Shown here piece by piece: positions 46,367 through 55,916 of a DNA stretch of 64,000 nt (position 1 is the first letter of the stretch; each line of letters begins with the position of its first letter). The stretch covers positions 248,001 through 312,000 of the forward strand of contig NZ_NISY01000001.1 of assembly GCF_007595705.1 (NCBI RefSeq). Direction: 5' to 3'. Below the pieces are notes generated by a model, which saw nothing but the letters and a program-made list of their open reading frames with translations, made no database searches and was not told where the DNA came from. The translations under genes were made by a program, and so were the position numbers. This DNA is from Streptomyces sp. SAJ15. GTDB lineage: Bacteria; Actinomycetota; Actinomycetes; Streptomycetales; Streptomycetaceae.

Positions 46367-49039
46367 GTGGTGGAGCAGCTGACGCAGCACGACCCGAGAC
46401 GGATCGGCCCGTTCGAGGTCCTGGGCCGGCTCGGTGCGGGCGGCATGGGGCTGGTCTATCTGGCCCGCTCGGCATCCGGCCGGCGGGTGGCGATCAAGAC
46501 GGTGCGTACCGAGCTCGCCGAGGACCAGCTGTTCCGGGTGCGCTTCACCCGCGAGGTGGAGGCCGCCCGCGCGGTCAGCGGTTTCTACACGGCCGCGGTC
46601 GTGGACGCCGATCCGCGCGCCGCCGTGCCCTGGCTGGCCACCGCGTACGTGCCGGCGCCCTCCCTCGAGGAGATAGTGAACGAGGCGGGGCCGCTGCCGG
46701 CCCAGGCGGTGCGCTGGCTGGCGGCCGGCATCGCCGAGGCGCTCCAGTCCATCCACGGCGCGGGTCTGGTCCACCGTGACCTCAAGCCGTCCAACGTGCT
46801 GGTCGTCGAGGACGGCCCGCGCGTGATCGACTTCGGTATCGCCTCCGGCGTCTCCAACACCCGGCTGACGATGACCAACGTCGCCGTGGGCACGCCGGCG
46901 TACATGTCGCCCGAGCAGGCGCGCGACTCCCGCAGCGTGACGGGCGCCAGCGACATCTTCTCGCTCGGCTCGACCCTGACCTTCGCCGCCACCGGGCACG
47001 CCCCGTTCCACGGCGCCAACCCGGTCGAGACCGTCTTCATGCTGCTCCGTGAGGGCCCGGACCTGTCCGGGCTGCCGGAGGAGCTGCGGCCGCTGATCGA
47101 GTCCTGCATGCAGATGGAGGCCGACCGCCGCCCGAGCCCCGCCGACCTCCAGTCGCAGCTGGCGCCGCACCTGTTCGCCTCCGGCGGTGACGACAGCGGC
47201 ACCGCCTCCGCCTGGCTGCCCGCCCGCGCGGTCGCGCTCATCGAGAGCCGGCGCGGTGGGCGGCCCGGTGGCGTAGCGGGCGGCCCGTCCGGGCCCGGCG
47301 GCGGAGCGGGCGTGCCGGCGGGGCCCGGCGGCCGGTCCGCCGTGCCGCAGCGACCCGAGCGGCCGCCCTCATACGCCCCGCAGGGCGCCGGTGCGCCCGC
47401 CGGCGGCTCCGGCTGGGAGCCTTCGCCGGCGGGCGACCCACGTGGCGGGCTGCGCGCGCCCGAGGCCGCGAGCCCGGCCAGCCAGGTCAGCTCCGCGAGC
47501 CCGCCCGGGCGCCACGCGGCCCCGGCCGCCGCCGCCCACGCCCCCGCGCACGCCGCCCAGCAGGGCCCCGTCCCGCAGCAGGCCCCCGCGCGGGCTCCGC
47601 TGCACGGCGGCGAGCCGGCCGGGGGCTCGCCCGGGCCCGACGGACAGGTGCGGCTGCCCGGCTCACAGGTGCCCATCGGCCCCGGGCCGCGGGTCTCCGA
47701 CGCGCTCGACGCCCCGCCGCGGCAGGACGCCGGCCAGTCCACGCAGTGGGTGCGGCCGCCCGCCAGCGCCCCCGCGTCGGGCGGTGCCGGGCCCCGCGCG
47801 GGCGCCGACGGCGCACCGCTGGGAGCCGTGCCCCCGCCGCCGGCCGCTCCGCCGGGAGCGGACGAGGGCGGACCCGCCGCGCCCCAGGAGCCGCCGGGCC
47901 CGCCGCGCTGGCGCCCGTGGCGGTTCCGGATGTCCAACGACGTCTGGGGCACGCCCACAGTCGCCGGCGGGCTGCTCTACGTCACCTCCTTCGAGGTGCA
48001 CGCGCTGGACGTGGCCACCGGCCGCCGCCAGTTCAAGACCCGCGACGTGGCCTGGGCGATGGACGTGTCCGACGGCCGCATCCACGCCTCCGACGGCCCG
48101 ACGCTGTACGCGCTGGACGCCACGGACGGCGCCGAGCGCTGGCGGCTGTCCACGGACGGCTGGGTGTACTCCCTGAAGGTGGACCGCGGCACCGTGGTCA
48201 CCGGCACGCGTGGTGGCGGCGTCCAGGCGTGGGAGGCCGCCAACGGCGAGCTGCTGTGGGAGATGCAGGGCGCCCAGACCGACTTCGAGACCCCGGAGTC
48301 GGGCCCGGTCATCCACGACGGCACGGTGTACGTGTGGGCCGACGCGCGGCTGCGCGCGCTGGAGGCGCGCACCGGCGCCGAGCGCTGGTCCTACCCGGTG
48401 GGCGACGCCGCCTCCTGCGGCGGCGTTCCGATCCGGCTGCTGTCCGCCCCCGACGGCGTCGTGTACGTCGCCGCGGGCACGCGCGTGCTGGCCATCGACA
48501 TCGCGCGGGGCGACGTGCGCTGGCGGTTCGAGGCCCCCGCGGTGTTCCTGAGCCCGCCCGCGTACGCACCGGGCCCGGCGGTCACCGGCGGCGGCGTCTA
48601 CATCGCCGACTACCTGGGCACGGTGTACGCCCTGGACGCGGCCAACGGCCGCGACCGGTGGCGCATCGCCACCGAGTCGCGCCAGTCGAGCGCGCCGGTG
48701 CTCGTCGCCAGCGGCTCCATCCACCTGGGCAGCGGCAGCGCGCTCTACACCCTGGACGCGGTCACCGGCACGCCCAAGTGGCGCTTCGCGGCGGGCGGCG
48801 AGGTCATCGGGGCGCCGGTCGTCGCCGACGGCCGGGTGCACTTCGGCTCCGCCGACCACTGCCTCTACACGGTGGACGCGGCCGGCGGCCAGCTGCGCTG
48901 GAAGCTGGCGACCGGTGGGGAGATCACCGGCTCGCCGGTGGCCGCCGGGGGTGTCGTGTACGCGTGCAGCAAGGACCGCTGCGTGTACGCCCTGGACGCG
49001 GTGAAGGGCACCGGCCAGTCCCGCTCGGCCCGCCAGTAG
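46367..49039 (+). CDS. Ser/Thr protein kinase with C-terminal PQQ-type beta-propeller
   Basis: An 890-residue protein. The kinase domain is complete: Gly loop GAGGMG (24-29), Lys44 in VAIK, HRD with Asp138 and DFG at 155-157, and [13 protein letters not shown] linker of about 240 residues rich in Pro/Ala/Gly follows, with no membrane helix. Seven or so PQQ-like blades then follow (repeats such as [45 protein letters not shown] and [15 protein letters not shown]). GTG 46367 or 46370 is the likely start, 10 bases after GGGAGG; the frame is open further upstream. The propeller probably senses a ligand or partner in the cytosol. Confidence 0.93.
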   Translation: MVEQLTQHDPRRIGPFEVLGRLGAGGMGLVYLARSASGRRVAIKTVRTELAEDQLFRVRFTREVEAARAVSGFYTAAVVDADPRAAVPWLATAYVPAPSLEEIVNEAGPLPAQAVRWLAAGIAEALQSIHGAGLVHRDLKPSNVLVVEDGPRVIDFGIASGVSNTRLTMTNVAVGTPAYMSPEQARDSRSVTGASDIFSLGSTLTFAATGHAPFHGANPVETVFMLLREGPDLSGLPEELRPLIESCMQMEADRRPSPADLQSQLAPHLFASGGDDSGTASAWLPARAVALIESRRGGRPGGVAGGPSGPGGGAGVPAGPGGRSAVPQRPERPPSYAPQGAGAPAGGSGWEPSPAGDPRGGLRAPEAASPASQVSSASPPGRHAAPAAAAHAPAHAAQQGPVPQQAPARAPLHGGEPAGGSPGPDGQVRLPGSQVPIGPGPRVSDALDAPPRQDAGQSTQWVRPPASAPASGGAGPRAGADGAPLGAVPPPPAAPPGADEGGPAAPQEPPGPPRWRPWRFRMSNDVWGTPTVAGGLLYVTSFEVHALDVATGRRQFKTRDVAWAMDVSDGRIHASDGPTLYALDATDGAERWRLSTDGWVYSLKVDRGTVVTGTRGGGVQAWEAANGELLWEMQGAQTDFETPESGPVIHDGTVYVWADARLRALEARTGAERWSYPVGDAASCGGVPIRLLSAPDGVVYVAAGTRVLAIDIARGDVRWRFEAPAVFLSPPAYAPGPAVTGGGVYIADYLGTVYALDAANGRDRWRIATESRQSSAPVLVASGSIHLGSGSALYTLDAVTGTPKWRFAAGGEVIGAPVVADGRVHFGSADHCLYTVDAAGGQLRWKLATGGEITGSPVAAGGVVYACSKDRCVYALDAVKGTGQSRSARQ

Positions 49040-49720
49040 CGCGCCCGCGGGCCCGTAGCACGGGCGTACGCCGTGGCGTGACCGTGGCCGCAGGCCGGTA
49101 GCGGGACGTCCGCCTTCGACGCGCCCAAAGGCCGGTAGCGGGACGTCTCGACGCGCCCACAGGCTGGTAACGGGGCGTACGCCTCGGCGTCGACGCAGGC
49201 TGGCAGCGGGGGCGTCCGCCTCCGCGCGGCGGCGCGCCGTAGCGCGGGCCTCCGCCGCCGGGCCGGGCATGGCCGCGATCTCGCGCCGCGGGCCCGGCGC
49301 TGTCGTGGGCCTGCCGCCGCCGTGGACCCGGTGTCGCCGTCGCCCGCGCGGGTGTCGCTGCGGCGCCCGCCGCCGTCGGGGCGGGTGGGGCGGTGGCCGG
49401 CGTCGCACGGGGCGCTGTGGCGCCCTCGCCAACCTCTGTCGCCGCCGGGCTCTATCGGCTTGAGCCTGCTTCAGGCTCCTCGGGGTGGCCCCAGGCGGGA
49501 CCGCCGTCGGCGGTCCGCGGCGGTCCGCTGAGGGCCGCCGAGCGCCTGGTGGGCGGCCCGTCGCGGTGTGCCGGTGGGCGGTGTTTCCTGCGGCTTCTAC
49601 GCCTGTCCACCCGCTGAGCAGGTGACTTGGGGGTAGCAAGGGCCGTTGGCTATGGTGGCGTGCACTTGTCAACCGCTCTCTGGTTGGCTGGATTCTGTCT
49701 GTACAACGGGGGTTTAACCG
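49040..49720. other. 681-base intergenic region with degenerate repeats and a hairpin
   Basis: Copies of GGCCGGTAGCGGGACGT occur at 49093 and 49130, with a decayed copy at 49162. A 7-bp hairpin, GAGCCTG/CAGGCTC, lies at 49462-49478. The last 100 bases before 49721 carry less GC-rich sequence that probably holds the promoter of the secreted protein. No ORF is supported. Confidence 0.5.
49462..49478. terminator. Hairpin in the long gap after the kinase-propeller gene
   Basis: GAGCCTG (49462-49468), loop CTT, CAGGCTC (49472-49478). It is far (423 bases) from the kinase stop, so its role is uncertain. Confidence 0.35.
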
Positions 49721-50302
49721 ATGCAACGCCGTCATATACGCGTGGTCGCGGCTGTCGCGGTCGTCTTCGTGGCGCTGACCGGAGCTCGGCGCTCGGGTGG
49801 CGGCGGCTGCGACGACGACAACGACGGCGGCAGCTCCTCCGGCGGCTTCACCTCGGGCGGCGTCTCCTCCGGTGGCGGCGACAGCACCGGCGGCGACAGC
49901 ACGGGCGGCGACTCCTCGTCCTCCACCGGTCTCACCGGCGGGCCGTCCGACATCCCCAGCCTCGACCCGACGCCCTCCTACACCTACTCCGCGCCGCCCA
50001 CGTACAACCCGGACGCGACCAGCGAGACCAGCGCCACCAACTGCGACTACAACCAGTCGTCGGGCAAGCTGGTCTACGACGTCAAGGTCACCAACACCGA
50101 CCCGTCGCGGAGCTTCCGCTACTCGATCAGCGTCAAGTGGACCGACGACGCGACCGGCGGCCTCCTCGGCTACGACTCGCAGTCCCTCACGGTGCTGCCG
50201 AACAGCAACCAGTCGTTCACGGCCGAGTCTCCGTACACCTTCAGCAAGCGGACCTACTTCACCTGCCAGATCAGCCTGGCCACGAAGTCCTCGGTCAGCT
50301 GA
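49721..50302 (+). CDS. Exported protein with Gly/Ser/Asp-rich linker and FxLYD-like domain
   Basis: A 193-residue protein. An N-terminal export segment (VVAAVAVVFVALTG) is followed by a low-complexity linker with SSGG and STGGD repeats (about residues 26-70). A beta-sandwich resembling the FxLYD domain comes next (NCDYNQSSGKLVYDVKVTNTDPSRSFRYSISVKWTD), with the closing YFTCQISL giving a likely disulfide. Cleavage is probably near residue 22-30; a lipobox is not evident because the Cys is well inside (GGGGCDDD). It belongs to a common group of Streptomyces surface or secreted proteins of unknown role. Confidence 0.8.
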   Translation: MQRRHIRVVAAVAVVFVALTGARRSGGGGCDDDNDGGSSSGGFTSGGVSSGGGDSTGGDSTGGDSSSSTGLTGGPSDIPSLDPTPSYTYSAPPTYNPDATSETSATNCDYNQSSGKLVYDVKVTNTDPSRSFRYSISVKWTDDATGGLLGYDSQSLTVLPNSNQSFTAESPYTFSKRTYFTCQISLATKSSVS

Positions 50303-50362
50303 GCCCGCGCGGCGGGAGTTCGTCCGAGGGAGTTCTCCCAGCGGGAGCCGACGGTCCACGGC

Positions 50363-51214
50363 TCAGCGCACCCTGACGTCCTTCGCGCGGTCGCGGCCCG
50401 CGAACAGCTCGGCCTGCCGCTCCGGCGGCAGGTTGCCGAGCGCGATCAGTTGCGGCGCGTGGGCCAGGCCCTGGGCCCGCGCGGCCTCTCCCGCCGCCCA
50501 CACCGCCCGGACGGTCCCCTGCACCGCCTCCGTCGGATACGTCGCGATGACGGAGGCGGCACGCAGCGCCGCCGGCAACGCCTCACCGCGCGGGGTGACC
50601 TCGCTGACCAGCCCGATCTCATGGGCCCTGCGCGCCGAGATCCGCTCCGCCGTGCCCATCAGCGCCATCCGCGCCACCTCGCCGCGCGGCATGCGCTGCG
50701 CCATGAACACCGATTCGTAGGCGCTGACCATGCCGTAGGAGGTGTGCGGGTCGAAGAAGGTCGCGTCCGCGCCGGCCACGATGAACTCGGCCTCGCCCAG
50801 CAGGTAGAAGGCCCCGCCGCAGGCCATGCCCTCGACCGCGGCGACCACGGGTTTCCACAGGTCGTTCGCCTTCGGGCCGACGTCCAGCAGCGGGTCGTCG
50901 AGCGCGTACGGCGACGAGGGCTGCGGAACCCGTACCGACCGGTCGACGCCGGTGCAGAAGGCCCGCCCGCCGGCGCCCGCGAGCACCGCGGCCCGCACCG
51001 CGTCGTCCCCGCGGACCTCGCGCCACACCGCGCGGAGCCGCGCCGCCGTCTCCAGGTCGATGGCGTTGTGCCGCTCGGGCCGGTCCAGCGTCACGACGAC
51101 GACGCCGCCCTCCAGGCGCTCGGTGCGCACGCCCCGGCCGCTCGGAAGGCCCCGCCCGCGCACCGCGTCCTCCGCGCGCGCCCCGCTCTCCGTCGGCCCC
51201 GGCACCGCGTTCAC
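50363..51214 (-). CDS. Enoyl-CoA hydratase/isomerase family protein
   Basis: A 283-residue crotonase with an N-terminal extension of about 30 residues before GGVVVVTLDRPERHNAIDLETAARL. Segments GRAFCTGVD and VEGMACGGAFYLLGEAEFIVAG form the oxyanion hole. The usual second Glu region reads TSYGMVSAYES, so the reaction type is not predicted. GTG 51214 overlaps the stop of the DUF35 gene in GTGA and was chosen for that coupling. Last gene of the thiolase-DUF35-crotonase operon. Confidence 0.85.
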   Translation of the reverse strand: MNAVPGPTESGARAEDAVRGRGLPSGRGVRTERLEGGVVVVTLDRPERHNAIDLETAARLRAVWREVRGDDAVRAAVLAGAGGRAFCTGVDRSVRVPQPSSPYALDDPLLDVGPKANDLWKPVVAAVEGMACGGAFYLLGEAEFIVAGADATFFDPHTSYGMVSAYESVFMAQRMPRGEVARMALMGTAERISARRAHEIGLVSEVTPRGEALPAALRAASVIATYPTEAVQGTVRAVWAAGEAARAQGLAHAPQLIALGNLPPERQAELFAGRDRAKDVRVR

Positions 51215-51675
51215 GGCCGCTCCAGCAGCCAGCGCGGCACGGTCACACCGTCCGCCAACTCGTGGAAGACGACCTTGACCGGTGCGCCGATGCGCAGCCG
51301 CGCGGGGTCCAGGCCGCCCAGCGGGGCGTCGGCCGCGGTGACGAGGTTGCCCACGAGGCGGATGCGCGGGGCGTCCACGAGCTCCACCAGGACCACGTTG
51401 TACGGCGCTTGGGCGGCGTAGGCGGGGAGCAGCGGGGGGTGGGGCAGTACATACGACCAGATTCGGCCACGGCCGCTCATCCGCTGCCAGGTGGCGGCGA
51501 AGGACTGGCAGTGCGGGCAGCAGGGCCGGGGCGGGAACCGCGGTTCGCCGCAGTCCGCGCACGCCGGTACGCGCAGCTCGCCGCGCGCGGCGTAGGCCCA
51601 GAACGGCGCCCCGTCGGCATCGGGGACCGGCAGCAGCAGCCCGTTGTCAGTGGTCGCCCTCACACTGGGGGTCAT
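51211..51675 (-). CDS. DUF35/OB-fold zinc-ribbon protein (second copy)
   Basis: A 154-residue protein with the zinc ribbon CADCGEPRFPPRPCCPHC and an OB fold (GRIWSYVLPHPPLLPAYAAQAPYNVVLVELVDAPRIRLVGNLV). The same length as the copy at 37239. It lies 6 bases after the stop of the thiolase-fold gene and is coupled by GTGA to the crotonase. This tight linkage strongly suggests a complex with the thiolase-fold protein, as for Ltp2 with the ChsH2 DUF35 domain. Confidence 0.9.
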   Translation of the reverse strand: MTPSVRATTDNGLLLPVPDADGAPFWAYAARGELRVPACADCGEPRFPPRPCCPHCQSFAATWQRMSGRGRIWSYVLPHPPLLPAYAAQAPYNVVLVELVDAPRIRLVGNLVTAADAPLGGLDPARLRIGAPVKVVFHELADGVTVPRWLLERP

Positions 51676-51681
51676 GAGCGG

Positions 51682-52833
51682 TCAACTCCTCAGCAACAGC
51701 GCGGAGGTGGGGACACCTTCGCCGGCCGTGACCAGGCAGGTGGCGGCGCCCGGCACCTGCGCGGTGCTGGTGCCGCGCAGCTGCTTGACGCCTTCGGTGA
51801 TGAGGTTGAAGCCGTGGACGTACGCCTCGCTCAGCCCGCCGCCGCCGGTGTTGATCGGGAGTCGGCCGCCGATCTCCAGGGCTCCGCCCTCGGTGAAGGC
51901 GGCGCCCTCGCCGCGCCCGCAGAAGCCGTAGCCCTCCAGGGACAGCGGGATCAGCGGGGTGAACGCGTCGTAGATCTGCGCCACGTCGACGTCCTGGGGG
52001 CCCAGGTCGGCGGACTTCCACAGCTTGCGGGCGGCGGTCCACGCGGGGCCGGCGAGCGGGTCGTCGGTCCAGTAGTTGACCATGCCGTGGTGCTGCGCGG
52101 GCAGGCCCTGCGCGGTGGCGTGCACATACACCGGCCGGTGCCGGCAGTCGCGCGCCCGCCGTGCGGAGACGACGACGCAGGCGAGAGCGCCGTCCGTCTC
52201 CAGGCAGTTGTCGAAGAGGCACAGCGGCTCGCTGATCCAGCGCGCGTTCATGTACATCGCGCGGGTCAGCGGGCGCTCGAACATGATCGCGGCGGGGTTC
52301 TGGTTGGCCCGGTTGCGGCAGGCCAGCGCGACGTGGAAGAGGTGTTCCCGGGTGGCCCCGTACTCGTGCATATAGCGCCGGGCGAGCAGCGCGATCTCGT
52401 CGGCCGGGCGCAGCAGTCCATAGGGCCGGGTCCACTGCGCCGGCACCGGCAGCTGCGCGCGGGTGTCCGTCCAGGGGCGCGGCCCGCTGCCGCGCTTGCG
52501 GGAGCGCCAGGCCACGCCCACGTCCGCCTGCCCGGTGGCGATCGCGGCGGCGAGGTGGCCGACGGTGGCGCAGGAGCCCCCGCCGCCGTAGCCCACCTTG
52601 CTGAAGAAGGTCACATCGCCGGCCCCGATGGCCTTGGCCACCTCCACCTCGTCGGTCTCCTCCATCGTGTACGAGGCGAAGGCGTCCACCTCGGACGGGT
52701 GGATCCCGGCGTCGTCGAGGGCGGCCAGGACGGCGCGGCAGGCGAGGGTCTTCTCGGGCTCCGGAAGGTGTCGGGCGAAGGCGGTCTGGCCGATGCCGAC
52801 GATCGCCGTCGCGTCCTTGAGGGTTGCCGCCAT
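51682..52833 (-). CDS. Thiolase-fold lipid-transfer/aldolase-like protein (second copy)
   Basis: A 383-residue thiolase-superfamily protein without the Gly-rich N-terminal extension of the copy at 39489. The nucleophile region reads SKVGYGGGGSCATVGHLAAAI, so a Cys is present nearby. The C-terminal region has GGGLSEAYVHGFNLITEGVKQLRG. The two copies share SCP-x/Ltp2-like features (VDVAQIYDAFTPLIPLSLEGYGFCGRGEG). ATG 52833 follows GGAGG. First gene of the operon with DUF35 and crotonase; the shared operator copy 9 is 75 bases upstream. Confidence 0.87.
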   Translation of the reverse strand: MAATLKDATAIVGIGQTAFARHLPEPEKTLACRAVLAALDDAGIHPSEVDAFASYTMEETDEVEVAKAIGAGDVTFFSKVGYGGGGSCATVGHLAAAIATGQADVGVAWRSRKRGSGPRPWTDTRAQLPVPAQWTRPYGLLRPADEIALLARRYMHEYGATREHLFHVALACRNRANQNPAAIMFERPLTRAMYMNARWISEPLCLFDNCLETDGALACVVVSARRARDCRHRPVYVHATAQGLPAQHHGMVNYWTDDPLAGPAWTAARKLWKSADLGPQDVDVAQIYDAFTPLIPLSLEGYGFCGRGEGAAFTEGGALEIGGRLPINTGGGGLSEAYVHGFNLITEGVKQLRGTSTAQVPGAATCLVTAGEGVPTSALLLRS

Positions 52834-52908
52834 CGTCCACCTCCGTGGCCGGCCGCGGCGCCCGGGCCGGCGGCCTCGGTCCTGACAGCGGTCAACGCTA
52901 GCGCTAAT

Positions 52909-52923
52909 CTGACGGGTAGTCAG
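52909..52923. promoter_or_regulatory. CTGAC-N5-GTCAG operator, copy 9
   Basis: CTGACGGGTAGTCAG, perfect arms, between the divergent thiolase operon and FadD gene. A looser half-site pair, CTGACAGCGGTCAA, lies just left of it. Confidence 0.75.
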
Positions 52924-52966
52924 TAACAGTGGGCGCGGCAATGCCCGGTGTGGTTACGGTGGTTCC

Positions 52967-53021
52967 GGCGAACGGCGAACGGCGAACGGCGAACGGCGAA
53001 CGCGAACGGCGAACGGCGAAC
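52967..53021. repeat. GGCGAAC heptamer array
   Basis: About eight tandem GGCGAAC units (one shortened to GCGAAC at 53002). They lie between operator copy 9 and the FadD start, in its leader. Confidence 0.9.
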
Positions 53022-53154
53022 CGCGACGGCGGGGGCGGCGGGGACCTCGGTGGCATCGGCGACGACGACGGCGACGGCAACGACGACGGCGAGGCTGTGG
53101 GCGCGACCGCGGAACCCCCACGCCGGGCCACGAGGCACACGGGGAGGCGGAGCG

Positions 53155-54837
53155 ATGCGCGCAGCGGCCGGCTCGGAGAAGGGGGCGGGAGCCGGGAGGA
53201 GCCCCGACACGATCCCCGCGCTGCTGCGGGCCGCCGCCCGGCGCCACGGACCGGCGGACGCGGTGGTCGAGGGCCGCACCCGGATCTCCTACGTCGAGCT
53301 GGGGCGACGCGTCGAGCGGGCGGCCGCGGGCTGTCTGGCGGCCGGGGTGCGGCCGGGCGACCGGGTGGCGGTCTGGGCGCCCAACACCGCGGACTGGATC
53401 GTCTGCGCCCTGGGCGCGGTGACGGCCGGCGGCGTGCTGGTCCCCGTCAACACGCGCTTCAAGGGTGTCGAGGCGGCCTACGCGCTGCACCGCACCCGTG
53501 CCAGGGTCCTCTTCGTCACCGGAACCTTCCTCGGCACCTCCTATGTGGCCGCTCTGCGTCGCGCGGCGGCCAGCGGCCCGGGGCGCGGCGGCCCGCTGCC
53601 GGGCCTGCCGCATCTACGCCACGCCGTCGTCCTGCCCGGATCGGGCGGCCCCGGTGCCGTCGCCACCTCCGACACCGGCGTCGACGCGGACGTCCCCCAG
53701 GGTTTCCGCGGCTGGCGGGAGTTCCTGGCGGCGGGGGAGTCGATCCCGCCGTCCGCCGTATGGGACAGAGCCGAGGCGATACGCCCCCACGACCCCTCGG
53801 ACATCACCTTCACCTCGGGTACCACCGGACATCCGAAGGGGGTCGTCGTCAGCCACGCGCAGACCCTGCGGGTGTACGACACCTGGAGCGAACTGGCGGG
53901 GCTGCGCACGGGCGACCGCTATCTGATCGTCAACCCGTTCTTCCACAGCTTCGGTTACAAGGCCGGTGTCATCGCCTGTCTGACGCGCGGGGCGGTGATG
54001 GTGCCCCAGGCGGTCTTCTCCGTGGAGGCGGCGCTCGCCGCCATCGCGGCCGAGCGCGTCAGCGTGCTGCCGGGGCCGCCGACCCTCCTCCAGTCGCTGC
54101 TCGACCACCCGGGCCGCGCCGCCCACGACCTGTCGACGCTGCGCCTGGTCGTCACCGGTGCCTCCGTCGTGCCGCTGGAGCTGGTCGAACGGCTCCGCAC
54201 GGAGCTGCGCGTCCCCACGGTGCTGACCGCGTACGGCCTGACGGAGGCGTCCGGCACCGTCACCATGTGCCGCCGAGGCGACCCGGACGCCACCGTCGCC
54301 CGGACGTCCGGGCGGGCGATCCCCGGCACCGAGGTCATGGTGGCCTCCGCTGACGGAAACCCGCTGCCGCCGGGCGTGCCCGGCGAGGTCCTGGTCCGCG
54401 GCTACCACGTGATGTCCGGCTACTTCGAGGACGAGGCCGCCACCGCGCGGGCCGTCACTCCGGACGGCTGGCTGCGCACCGGCGACGTCGGCGTCCTCGA
54501 CGAGGCGGGGAATCTGCGGATCACCGACCGGATCAAGGACATGTTCGTCGTCGGGGGCTTCAACGCCTATCCCGCGGAGATCGAGCGGCTCCTCGCCCGC
54601 CATCCGGACCTCATGGACGTGGCCGTCGTCGGTGTTCCCGACCCGCGCCTCGGCGAGGTCGGCAAGGCGTACGCGGTCCGCCGCCCCGGCTCGCGGCTGA
54701 CCGCCGACGACCTGATCGCCTGGGCCCGCCGGGAGATGGCCAACTACAAGGTCCCCCGCCATGTCTCCTTCGTGGCCGAACTGCCGCGCAACGCGAACGG
54801 CAAGGTGCTCAAGGCCGAGCTGCGGGCGCGCGGCTGA
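53155..54837 (+). CDS. FadD3-like acyl-CoA ligase
   Basis: A 560-residue ANL ligase. Motifs include ITFTSGTTGHPKGVVVSH, TAYGLTEASGTVTMCRRGD, GWLRTGDVGVLDEAGNLRITDRIKDMFVVGGFNAYPAEIE and the C-terminal NANGKVLKAELR with the catalytic Lys. This subgroup includes FadD3, which activates steroid ring remnants in mycobacteria; the same substrate is not implied. A short Gly/Ser/Asp insert (VLPGSGGPGAVATSDTGVDAD) lies near residues 160-180. ATG 53155 follows GGGGAGG. The gene is divergent from the thiolase operon with operator copy 9 between. Confidence 0.9.
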   Translation: MRAAAGSEKGAGAGRSPDTIPALLRAAARRHGPADAVVEGRTRISYVELGRRVERAAAGCLAAGVRPGDRVAVWAPNTADWIVCALGAVTAGGVLVPVNTRFKGVEAAYALHRTRARVLFVTGTFLGTSYVAALRRAAASGPGRGGPLPGLPHLRHAVVLPGSGGPGAVATSDTGVDADVPQGFRGWREFLAAGESIPPSAVWDRAEAIRPHDPSDITFTSGTTGHPKGVVVSHAQTLRVYDTWSELAGLRTGDRYLIVNPFFHSFGYKAGVIACLTRGAVMVPQAVFSVEAALAAIAAERVSVLPGPPTLLQSLLDHPGRAAHDLSTLRLVVTGASVVPLELVERLRTELRVPTVLTAYGLTEASGTVTMCRRGDPDATVARTSGRAIPGTEVMVASADGNPLPPGVPGEVLVRGYHVMSGYFEDEAATARAVTPDGWLRTGDVGVLDEAGNLRITDRIKDMFVVGGFNAYPAEIERLLARHPDLMDVAVVGVPDPRLGEVGKAYAVRRPGSRLTADDLIAWARREMANYKVPRHVSFVAELPRNANGKVLKAELRARG

Positions 54838-55171
54838 GCGCCGGTCGAGTGCGCGATCGAGTGCCCGGCTGAGTGCCCGCTGAGCGCGCGGCTGAGTGCC
54901 CGACTGAGCGCGCGGGGCGAGCGTCGCCGCGAGGCCCTCTCACCCGGCCGAGCGTGCGACCCGCGCCCTGAGCTCGCGTCGCGCGGTCAAGGGGCCACTG
55001 CCGGACACGCGGCCGCTGTCGACCTTCGGGTGGCCTTTTCTGGACCCTGACATCAATGCGAGGGGTAAAGCTGCGAACGCCTCGGCGAACCATCGCGGCA
55101 CCGCGCGAGCGAGCCGGAAACACGACGGGGGCCGGGTCTGTGGACCCGGCCCCCGAGGGGTGCGGTGCGGC
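54838..55171. other. 334-base gap with CTGAGTGCCCG repeats and a terminator
   Basis: Repeated CTGAGTGCCCG/CTGAGCGCGCGG units at about 54868-54920. No gene. The terminator at 55127-55154 lies at its end. Confidence 0.5.
55127..55154 (-). terminator. Terminator for the small secreted peptide gene
   Basis: A 12-bp GC stem (55127-55138 with 55143-55154) and a 4-base loop, 17 bases past the stop of the gene at 55172-55378. Confidence 0.75.
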
Positions 55172-55378
55172 TCAGGCGGCGTGGTGGTCCTCCGGGGTGA
55201 CAGGGACGGGGCCCGGGAAGTGGTGGTCCAGCACGCCGTCGAGGCCGGTCGAGATGGAGCCCGGTGACTTGGAGCCGGGGCTCCCGGGGTGCGAGTCGGC
55301 CAGCGCCGAGCTCGTCGCGCCCACGGTGGCGGCTATGGCTATGGCAAACACGGTTGCGGCCTTCCTGGTGCGGGTCAT
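55172..55378 (-). CDS. Small secreted peptide
   Basis: A 68-residue protein with a good signal peptide (MTRTRKAATVFAIAIAATVGATSSALA, cleavage after residue 27). The mature 40-residue peptide has no Cys, is rich in Gly/Pro/Ser/Asp/His (GSPGSKSPGSIS) and ends TPEDHHAA. ATG 55378 has a perfect AAAGGAG site 6 bases upstream, and a strong terminator follows. The coding case is therefore good despite the small size. No family is recognised. It lies 540 bases from the DSHAG-repeat gene, on the same strand. Confidence 0.72.
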   Translation of the reverse strand: MTRTRKAATVFAIAIAATVGATSSALADSHPGSPGSKSPGSISTGLDGVLDHHFPGPVPVTPEDHHAA

Positions 55379-55867
55379 TCCAACTCCTTTGCAAAAGCCA
55401 CGATGTTGAGGTCCATCATGGGAGTGGAGTGGTGCATGGGACTATGTGTTTGGCCAAGCGGCCGGAATCTGGCCGCTTCTTGGCCTGAACGGAACGATCC
55501 CCCCGTAGCGCCTCATGCGAGCAGAAGGCGGTACATGTGCAGGGATCGACGTCGATGGCTCCCCCTCCTTGCCATCGTCGCCGATCCCTGCGCACCCCCG
55601 ATGGTCCCCCTTGTCCCCCGTGTTTCCCCCGTCCCCCGTGTTCCCCCCCGTCCCCCGTTTCCCGTCCGGCCCCTGTTCTCCCCCGTGGGGCCGGTGTGGA
55701 GCGGGCCCGTGACTCCCCCCGTGGGCCCGCTTCCCGTCCGGCCCCCGACTTCCCCCGTGGGGCCGGTGTGGAGCGGACCCGTGACTCCCCCGTGGGCCCG
55801 TCCCCCGTGCGGCCCCTGTCTCCCCCGTGGGGCCGCCCCTCGCATATCCCCGGTTTTCCCCCGTAGC
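55379..55867. repeat. GC region with 72-bp direct repeat
   Basis: A 72-bp unit beginning GGGGCCGGTGTGGAGCGG occurs at 55687 and 55759, with a third partial near 55831. C-rich tracts (TCCCCCGTG) precede it. Minus-strand open frames here are repeat artefacts without ribosome sites. Confidence 0.7.
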
Positions 55868-55897
55868 CCGTCATCGCGGCCGGGGCCGCGATGACGG
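55868..55897 (-). terminator. Terminator for the DSHAG-repeat gene
   Basis: A 13-bp stem (55868-55880 with 55885-55897) and loop CGGG, 20 bases past the stop at 55917. Confidence 0.75.
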
Positions 55898-55916
55898 CCG
55901 TCTCGGACGTGGCGAC

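Noticed and set aside
55416..55874. A minus-strand ORF with Gly/Arg/Pro repeats downstream of the DSHAG gene
   Set aside because: It is a translation of the 72-bp repeat; no ribosome site, and the terminator hairpin of the DSHAG gene lies just upstream.
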